Assembly (NCBI GenBank): GCA_043744275.1
Contig: JAYTUY010000079.1
Location: forward strand, 1 to 7,004
From: JAAFJT01 sp043744275
GTDB lineage: Bacteria; Bacteroidota; Bacteroidia; Chitinophagales; Saprospiraceae
DNA: 7,004 nucleotides
Direction of reading: 5' to 3'
Position numbers and translations under genes: made by a program. Shown here piece after piece: positions 1 to 4,364 of the stretch (positions within the stretch are counted from its first letter, which is position 1; every line of letters begins with the position of its first letter). The notes beneath the pieces were generated by a model, which was not told the DNA's origin, ran no database searches, and saw nothing but the letters and a program-made list of their open reading frames with translations.

Positions 1-722
1 TCAGTATCTATGCTGATTTTTCTATTTAAACAGGTGTTGTGCTTTTGGGCTTCGGTGAAGGTCAGTAAATCTGTTGTGAAATAATTTTCATTTATAATAC
101 CACAACTCTTGTTCGAAAGTAAACAATTTTTAGAGTAAATTATTTTATCATGATTAGAAAAAATTTCAAAAGATACATCTTTAACGGAATGTATAATTAC
201 CTTTCCTAAAAAGGTGTGTACATTAACTAAATCAATAATAAAATTAAAGTCTGAGTTTTTGTCAAATTTTATATAAAGGTATATTGATCTTATTTTTGTA
301 CCATAAAATTTTTTTATAACTTGTTCGATATGGGCTAAATCATATTCATTATAATAGCGTAATTCAACGAACTTACAACCTAAAAGATTTAGTTGTAAAA
401 TTATTTCAGATGTTGATTTAAAGTCTAATTTATCACATTCAATTATAGCATTATTAATGATTTCAGGAATATCCCAATGTAGGCTTAAATAAGGAAAGTT
501 TTGGGGTTCCTCGGTATAAAAACCGTATTCTTTTTCTATTAAAAATTCTATCCATTCTTCAAGAATTTCGTCTTTTTTAATTGAATCATTACTTAAATCA
601 CTACTTAGTAACTCAAATAAATCATTGGGTATAATTTGAATTCTGCTTCTTTGTGTATCAGAAATAGAAGCTCTATTTATACCTTTAGTTGGAATACAAC
701 ATGCGAATAGCTTAAAAAACAT
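1..722 (-). CDS. gwsS: Grasp-with-spasm system SPASM-domain maturase GwsS, N-terminal 240 residues (cut by window edge)
   Basis: A continuous frame reads from ATG at 722 to the window edge without a stop, giving 240 residues; the C-terminus lies outside. The N-terminus (MFFKLFACCIPTKGINR) followed by IPNDLFELL, and the later segment with Cys200, Cys207 and Cys231 (SCGIINENYF, then HNTCLNRKIS), match what I know of the SPASM-domain partner in grasp-with-spasm RiPP systems. SPASM domains bind auxiliary iron-sulfur clusters; the remaining cluster cysteines should lie beyond position 1. No CxxxCxxC radical-SAM motif is present in the visible part, as is usual for this family, so it probably assists precursor handling rather than acting as a complete radical enzyme (inference). 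The start overlaps the end of the 73-residue gene by 11 bases, suggesting translational coupling. The family call is fairly firm; the biochemical role is not. Confidence 0.85.
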   Translation of the reverse strand, partial: MFFKLFACCIPTKGINRASISDTQRSRIQIIPNDLFELLSSDLSNDSIKKDEILEEWIEFLIEKEYGFYTEEPQNFPYLSLHWDIPEIINNAIIECDKLDFKSTSEIILQLNLLGCKFVELRYYNEYDLAHIEQVIKKFYGTKIRSIYLYIKFDKNSDFNFIIDLVNVHTFLGKVIIHSVKDVSFEIFSNHDKIIYSKNCLLSNKSCGIINENYFTTDLLTFTEAQKHNTCLNRKISIDT

Positions 723-933
723 CTTCATCATTGATGATTTTTGAAATAGGTTTTGTTGAATTATACATAAGAGAGCGATTTGAATTAAAATCTATAATTT
801 TTGAGACATAAACATTCTCTCCAATATTTTCTATTTTTTTATCTTTAATAGGTAATATACTTTTTGGCTTAATAAATCTATAACAAATAGGAAAAGCGTT
901 TTTATAGTCTTTGAACATGTTATTCTTTTTCAT
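712..933 (-). CDS. Small hypothetical protein (73 residues) between gwsG and gwsS
   Basis: This frame overlaps the 3' end of gwsG by 14 bases and the 5' end of gwsS by 11 bases. That tight packing is the best argument that it is a real gene. The first ATG (933) gives 73 residues; a second ATG at 918 gives 68 residues and starts one base after the gwsG stop, so it is an equally good start. The protein is Lys-, Asn- and Ile-rich. It has one Cys, no signal peptide, no membrane segment and no Gly-Gly leader motif. I do not recognise the family. Its place between two maturase genes suggests a helper of the modification complex, such as a precursor-binding or bridging subunit, but nothing in the sequence shows this. 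Confidence 0.65.
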   Translation of the reverse strand: MKKNNMFKDYKNAFPICYRFIKPKSILPIKDKKIENIGENVYVSKIIDFNSNRSLMYNSTKPISKIINDEDVF

Positions 934-1942
934 AATCTTGTTTTATTAAAAATTCAGCAACTTTTTTTTCTAAATTGTAGTTACATGGTCGGGAAGTCAT
1001 CCCGAATTGACCAACTGGGTTTACTTCTAAAAAGATAAATTTCCCTTCTTTTGTTTTGATTATATCTAATGAGCCTGTGTTTAATTCTAATTTTTTCATC
1101 AATGCCCTTAATTTATCCTCCACACTATTGGGTAGATTATATGGTACACAACGATTGGGATTTTTAAAATTATAATCTCTAAAGTCTACACACGTCTTAG
1201 CATCTTTTTGAGAAAAAATAGCCATTGAATAAAATTTATCTTCTATAAAGAAACTGCGTATTTCAAAAGTCTTTTCAATATATTCTTGGAATAGAGAAGG
1301 AAAAAACAAATCAGGTATTTCATCTAACTCATTTTCATTAATCATAGTTGTATAAAGCATATAAACATAATTTTTATCGCTAATGCTTGGCGAGTCAGTA
1401 AGAGGTTTGGTAATAATTTTTTTATTACACGTCAGATAAAAATCAAATAGCTCTTGTTTATTATTTGTAATTAAAGTTTTAGGAATGTCAATTTTTAGCA
1501 TAGCTGCTTTTTCCAACACATCTAATTTATCTACACTTAGTTTATCCCATTTAGAAAGCCAGTTTTTCTCATTAAAAAACCTATAAAAAAATAATGCTGA
1601 TTTACCAATTTCTGCGTTTAATGATTTTTTTAAATTAGCAATATTGTTTTTGTCAAATTTAAGGCTATTAAGCTCATCTTTTAAATGGTTTTCTAAGAAA
1701 AGCCCCCTTCTGTACCATACAACATTTACCATTTTTATGTCTGCCTCACTTAGTAAGGAGCTCACAATATTTGAGTTTTTTTCTTCTATTGGACTTATAG
1801 AGTTATTAATCTTGTAAGATAGTTTAGCATTAAATAATTCGTTTATGTTTATTCTAATGAATTTACCATTCAAGGATATAATCCAACTTATAACTTCGTC
1901 TGTGGTATGTTCTAAATCACTTTTGCTAAATATCAAAATCAT
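920..1942 (-). CDS. gwsG: Grasp-with-spasm system ATP-grasp peptide maturase GwsG
   Basis: A 340-residue ATP-grasp ligase of the graspetide (omega-ester/amide-containing peptide) type. Such enzymes use ATP to activate Asp/Glu side-chain carboxylates in the precursor core and join them to Ser/Thr hydroxyls or Lys amines. Visible landmarks: the N-terminal MILIFSKSDLEHTTDEV with WYRRG at 76-80 (pre-ATP-grasp region), a likely ATP-binding Lys179 in IITKPL, FQEYIEKTFEIRSF at 218-231, Asp293 in SLDII, and the metal-binding FLEVNP at 304-309 followed by GQFGM and the C-terminal CNYNLEKKVAEFL. These late motifs are characteristic of GwsG. Length is normal for the family. The start at 1942 lies 12 bases after the lipoprotein stop, and the 3' end overlaps the next gene by 14 bases, so it belongs to one operon. 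All expected catalytic positions seem present. Confidence 0.93.
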   Translation of the reverse strand: MILIFSKSDLEHTTDEVISWIISLNGKFIRININELFNAKLSYKINNSISPIEEKNSNIVSSLLSEADIKMVNVVWYRRGLFLENHLKDELNSLKFDKNNIANLKKSLNAEIGKSALFFYRFFNEKNWLSKWDKLSVDKLDVLEKAAMLKIDIPKTLITNNKQELFDFYLTCNKKIITKPLTDSPSISDKNYVYMLYTTMINENELDEIPDLFFPSLFQEYIEKTFEIRSFFIEDKFYSMAIFSQKDAKTCVDFRDYNFKNPNRCVPYNLPNSVEDKLRALMKKLELNTGSLDIIKTKEGKFIFLEVNPVGQFGMTSRPCNYNLEKKVAEFLIKQDYEKE

Positions 1943-1954
1943 TGCTATTATTTT

Positions 1955-2809
1955 TTATATTTTACTTATATCAAATATTAATTGTTTTCCATTCGTATCA
2001 ATAAATACCATTTTTATAAAACCTATGGTAGTAGAGTAATAAAATGATGCTTTATTTTCACCTATATCAGATTGAGATACAGCATCAATTTTCCAACATT
2101 CTTTTTTACCGTCAGATGTTTCAATAAAAATTTTTTCTGTAACTCTGTAGGAATTTAAAACTACTTGTGCCTTGTTCTCAATATTACTATATTTAAAAAA
2201 GTGATTCGGTACTGATAATTTTGAACTCCATGATTTACCAATTGACAATGGGAAATACACTTTTGGGAAAGGGAAAAACTCTAAGATTTCAAAATATCCA
2301 CTTCGAGGTGGATGCATGTATATTTGAGAAGAATCTTCAATAATACCTGTGAGACTACTAAGGCGATTAATTATTTTATTATTGTTAAAAAATGAATAGT
2401 TAACAATTGTTTGAGTAGAAGCAATGTTTTTCATAACTTCAGTATTATTTCTATAAACAGTAATAGTGAAATTATTAATTTCATATTCGTTATTTCTTTT
2501 TTTATAATTTATAGGAGTCAATTTGAAATTATGACATTTATTCGAAGAATCACTTTTGCATAGTTCATTAAAAATAAATAATTTGAGTTTTTTACCTGTT
2601 GAATCTTTAAAAGATATATTGTACCTTAAAGTTCTATTACTTATAAAAATCTTGTTGTCATAATTGTTTTTATTCTCTTCACCCGCATCTTTCCAAATTG
2701 AACTTTCTTCGTAGAAATTTGGAAACTTTGTTGTCTTACATGAAACAATAAAAAAACTTAAAAGAGATGCTATGTAAAAAAAATTAATAAATATTTGTTT
2801 AATTGGCAT
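1955..2809 (-). CDS. Putative lipoprotein in the graspetide operon, function unknown
   Basis: 284 residues. The N-terminus has Lys4, a hydrophobic stretch at roughly 6-22 and a lipobox IVSC ending at Cys24, so the mature protein should start at Cys24 as a membrane-anchored, periplasm- or surface-facing lipoprotein. The rest is polar, with alternating short hydrophobic runs suggesting beta structure. The C-terminal third (about 186-284: FPLSIGKSWSSKL, VTEKIFIETSDGKKECWKID, GFIKMVFIDTNGKQ) resembles the general layout of Bacteroidota envelope proteins with a 'PL.vG..W ... W.I.a ... GF.k' pattern. I do not recognise a named family. It lies between the precursor and gwsG with only 12 bases before gwsG, so it is probably cotranscribed with the maturases. 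Self-protection, product binding or surface retention are possible roles (inference only). Confidence 0.85.
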   Translation of the reverse strand: MPIKQIFINFFYIASLLSFFIVSCKTTKFPNFYEESSIWKDAGEENKNNYDNKIFISNRTLRYNISFKDSTGKKLKLFIFNELCKSDSSNKCHNFKLTPINYKKRNNEYEINNFTITVYRNNTEVMKNIASTQTIVNYSFFNNNKIINRLSSLTGIIEDSSQIYMHPPRSGYFEILEFFPFPKVYFPLSIGKSWSSKLSVPNHFFKYSNIENKAQVVLNSYRVTEKIFIETSDGKKECWKIDAVSQSDIGENKASFYYSTTIGFIKMVFIDTNGKQLIFDISKI

Positions 2810-2872
2810 AGCTATTAATATATAAATATTTTATTTTAGGAATTGTGAAATTTTTATTATTGATAATATCGT

Positions 2873-2928
2873 AAAAAATTAGGCCTTAGAAGAATTACCT
2901 AATATTTGGAAGAAATCACTTCTAAGGC
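2873..2928 (-). terminator. Intrinsic terminator-like hairpin after the precursor gene
   Basis: On the minus strand, GCCTTAGAAG (2928-2919) pairs perfectly with CTTCTAAGGC (2892-2883) across a 26-base loop and is followed shortly by six T residues (2878-2873). It lies 35 bases after the gwsA stop and 64 bases before the lipoprotein start. Its likely role is partial termination, giving a strong short precursor transcript and weaker read-through into the maturase genes. The long loop and the few bases between stem and T-run make it imperfect. Confidence 0.6.
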
Positions 2929-2961
2929 ATTAATTTTCATTAAATTTAAAGATTCTTCTAA
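2883..2961 (-). promoter_or_regulatory. Possible attenuator: competing pairings around the terminator
   Basis: On the minus strand TTAGAAGAAT (2961-2952), just after the gwsA stop codon, is complementary to ATTCTTCTAA (2895-2886). That segment contains most of the 3' arm of the terminator stem (2892-2883). The 3' arm can therefore pair for 10 bp either with the upstream copy or with the terminator 5' arm, and these pairings exclude each other. A ribosome at the gwsA stop would cover the upstream copy. This is a structural observation; a regulatory function is inferred. Confidence 0.3.
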
Positions 2962-2963
2962 AA

Positions 2964-3137
2964 TTAATTAGGATCTTTATCTTCATCTGAATCGCCGTAG
3001 CTATCTGTTGAAGTACCATTAGTACATTCCACACGTGCTGTAGCAACTATTGTACAGCCACCAAAAATTTTGTGTGCATGAATCTTGTTGATTTCAAGAG
3101 ATTTAAAAGCATCGAGCTTACTAACTAATGTTTTCAT
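2964..3137 (-). CDS. gwsA: Graspetide precursor peptide with double-glycine leader (GwsA-like), 57 residues
   Basis: ATG at 3137 opens a 57-codon frame ending in TAA at 2966-2964. The leader is Lys/Leu-rich (starts MKTLVSKLDAF) and ends IFGG at residues 24-27, a typical cleavage site for C39 peptidases such as the exporter encoded at 4355-6673. The 30-residue remainder begins with Cys28 and has a second Cys38. It ends in a hydroxyl- and acid-rich tail (TSTDSYGDSDEDKDPN, 42-57) offering Thr42, Ser43, Thr44, Ser46 and Ser50 as donors and Asp45, Asp49, Asp51, Glu52, Asp53 and Asp55 as acceptors for side-chain ester links made by GwsG. Position at the head of the gwsG/gwsS operon supports the call. 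No clear ribosome binding site is seen, as is usual in Bacteroidota. Which residues are crosslinked cannot be told, and a Cys28-Cys38 disulfide is possible. The gene symbol is given by role. Confidence 0.88.
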   Translation of the reverse strand: MKTLVSKLDAFKSLEINKIHAHKIFGGCTIVATARVECTNGTSTDSYGDSDEDKDPN

Positions 3138-3220
3138 AATAATTGAATTTTGATAAAAATTCTAAATACCTACTCTCTTTTATAGCTCCAATAAAGGCAG
3201 CAGGGTTTTCAGCATCCCCC

Positions 3221-3613
3221 TCAGTCTCTAAACTCCGAAAAACGAAAACCGCCAGCATCGTTTTGTTCTTCGGTGTTTTTCAACCTGTTGCAAATATCAG
3301 AGAGGTCAAGACAAAAATTTTGACTTGGATTAAAATAATTAAAAATATTTTCGCCGCCTTGTATTTTTTTCAAATCTTCTTTGGCACTAATAACAAATAG
3401 CCGAACATCTACATCATATTCATAATAGTACGTTTGCTTATTCCGACAATAGCAAATAGGCAAATCTTTGTTGCGGAGTATGTTTAGTAGGTTTTTAATT
3501 GTGCCAACCGAAACATTAAACCTTTGTGCAAGTTCTTCTGGTGTTCCTGTAGCTTTGCGCCTGATGAGGCTGTGCAATCTTTCTAAAGCCTCGATTTGTT
3601 CCATGAATGTCAT
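3221..3613 (-). CDS. Helix-turn-helix regulator with a double-glycine-like C-terminal tail
   Basis: 130 residues. The first half (MEQIEALERLHSLIRRKATG, then TPEELAQRFNVSVGTIKNLL at about 24-43) is a winged-helix/HTH_11-like DNA-binding domain that is common as a small stand-alone protein in Bacteroidota. TYYYEYDVDVRLFVI (61-75) follows as a likely wing. The second half is different: DLKKIQGG (80-87) fits the L-x-x-I-x-G-G double-glycine leader consensus, and a 43-residue tail with Cys101 and Cys108 follows. The gene ends 83 bases before gwsA on the same strand with no obvious terminator between, so it may be cotranscribed with or regulate gwsA. ATG at 3613 is taken; an in-frame ATG at 3604 would drop three residues. 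DNA targets are unknown. Confidence 0.82.
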   Translation of the reverse strand: MTFMEQIEALERLHSLIRRKATGTPEELAQRFNVSVGTIKNLLNILRNKDLPICYCRNKQTYYYEYDVDVRLFVISAKEDLKKIQGGENIFNYFNPSQNFCLDLSDICNRLKNTEEQNDAGGFRFSEFRD

Positions 3614-3651
3614 GTTTGTTTAGATTTTAATGGTTTAAAAATAAGGTTTTA

Positions 3652-3682
3652 TTTTAATTATCATTTGAAAAGACTATTTTTG
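3652..3682 (+). promoter_or_regulatory. Candidate Bacteroidota-type promoter for the toxin-antitoxin pair
   Basis: TATTTTTG at 3675-3682 is an exact match to the Bacteroidota -7 consensus TAnnTTTG. It lies 32 bases before the ATG at 3715. A weak -33 element (TTTT, 3652-3655, versus TTTG) sits 19 bases upstream. The site lies in the roughly 100-bp gap between the divergent HTH gene and the antitoxin gene. In such AT-rich DNA the match could be chance. Confidence 0.4.
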
Positions 3683-3714
3683 TAAAGATTACATTTAAAA
3701 TTAAATCATTGGAT

Positions 3715-3945
3715 ATGTCCACTCAAGCCTCACCACTTCCTCAACCACTGAATGATGTACAATTGATGTTACTTCGTTTGTTCAGCCGTCACATGCCTGA
3801 ACATGATTTAGAAGCTATTCGTGAAATGCTTCTAAGATATTATGAAACGGCATTGCAACAAGAAGTTGAACACATTATTGACAAAAAAGGTATCACCAGA
3901 GCCGATTTTGAAGTCATTTTGAACCAACAACAACGGACAAAATGA
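3715..3945 (+). CDS. Putative antitoxin of a PIN-domain toxin-antitoxin module
   Basis: 76 residues from ATG at 3715; an in-frame TTG at 3709 would add only two residues and is not preferred. The protein looks helical: LNDVQLMLLRLFSRHMPEHD (13-32), then LEAIREMLLRYYETALQQEV. It ends with a charged tail (DKKGITRADFEVILNQQQ). This layout is a recurrent partner of PIN toxins in Bacteroidota. Its stop overlaps the toxin start in an ATGA four-base overlap (3942-3945), a strong sign of translational coupling. By family analogy it should bind and silence the toxin and perhaps repress its own promoter, but no DNA-binding motif is evident. Confidence 0.8.
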   Translation: MSTQASPLPQPLNDVQLMLLRLFSRHMPEHDLEAIREMLLRYYETALQQEVEHIIDKKGITRADFEVILNQQQRTK

Positions 3946-4349
3946 CTGTTATTGTAGATACTAATTGCCTCATCGCTTCTATTCCTTCTAAAAATCCCGA
4001 GTATTGGCTCTATTTGGCTTTTCGTCAAAAAGTTTTCGACTGGGTCATTAGCAACGAAATCATGCTTGAATATGAAGAACAAATAGGTGAATTTTATTCG
4101 CCTTATACCGCTGAATTGGTTATCAATATACTACTGACCGCTTCAAATGTCATTCAAACCGAACCTTTTATTCGTTGGCAACTTATCACTGCCGACCCAG
4201 ATGATAATAAATTTGCTGACCTCGCAATTTCTGCTAATGTCCACTTTTTAGTAACCAATGACCGCCATTTTAATATCCTCAAAACGCTGCCTTTTCCAAC
4301 CGTGAAAGTTATTTCACTTAATGAGTTTAAAGAGATTTTAGGGTATTGA
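3942..4349 (+). CDS. PIN-domain toxin (putative ribonuclease), COG1569-like
   Basis: 135 residues, a normal length for a single PIN domain. The acidic residues that form the metal-binding nuclease site are visible: Asp6 in VIVDTN, Glu43 in NEIMLEYEE, the DPDDNKFADLA block (Asp85, Asp87, Asp88, Asp93) and Asp107 in VTNDRHF. This motif order is typical of the 'putative toxin-antitoxin system toxin component, PIN family' group, which are Mg2+-dependent RNases. The gene overlaps its antitoxin by four bases and converges on the ABC exporter gene, with only five bases between the two stop codons. No residue loss suggests inactivation. The RNA target is not predictable from sequence. Confidence 0.9.
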   Translation: MTVIVDTNCLIASIPSKNPEYWLYLAFRQKVFDWVISNEIMLEYEEQIGEFYSPYTAELVINILLTASNVIQTEPFIRWQLITADPDDNKFADLAISANVHFLVTNDRHFNILKTLPFPTVKVISLNEFKEILGY

Positions 4350-4364
4350 GATATTTAATCACCC
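4341..4364. terminator. Small hairpin across the convergent stop codons
   Basis: GGGTATT (4341-4347) pairs with AATcACCC (4357-4364) with one bulged base and a 9-base loop, spanning both the PIN toxin stop (4347-4349) and the exporter stop (4357-4355). There is no adjacent T-run on either strand, so termination activity is weakly supported. It is listed because the two genes leave only five bases for any terminator. Confidence 0.2.

Noticed and set aside
1845..2039. Plus-strand open frame of 64 codons
   Set aside because: It lies antisense to the gwsG start and lipoprotein end, both of which are well supported; its hydrophobic, Ile-rich translation is typical of AT-rich antisense DNA.
3180..3215. 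Minus-strand 11-codon frame (MLKTLLPLLEL) with a G-rich stretch just before its ATG, between the HTH gene and gwsA
   Set aside because: It is too short to judge, and Bacteroidota make little use of Shine-Dalgarno sequences; it could be a leader peptide but nothing else supports it.
3138..3220. Dedicated promoter for gwsA
   Set aside because: No acceptable TTTG/TAnnTTTG pair was found; gwsA may be cotranscribed with the regulator, but a divergent promoter cannot be excluded.
3143..3400. Plus-strand open frame of 85 codons
   Set aside because: It is antisense to the conserved HTH regulator gene and shows no family resemblance.
3638..3655. AT-only inverted repeat (AAAATAA/TTATTTT) upstream of the HTH gene as an operator
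   Set aside because: A seven-base AT stem is expected by chance in such AT-rich DNA and has no second copy to support a binding site.
3709..3714. TTG start two codons upstream for the antitoxin
   Set aside because: ATG at 3715 is the standard start, and the upstream TTG adds only Met-Asp with no better initiation signal.
3840..4082. Minus-strand open frame of 80 codons
   Set aside because: It is antisense to the antitoxin-toxin junction, where both plus-strand proteins have recognisable features.
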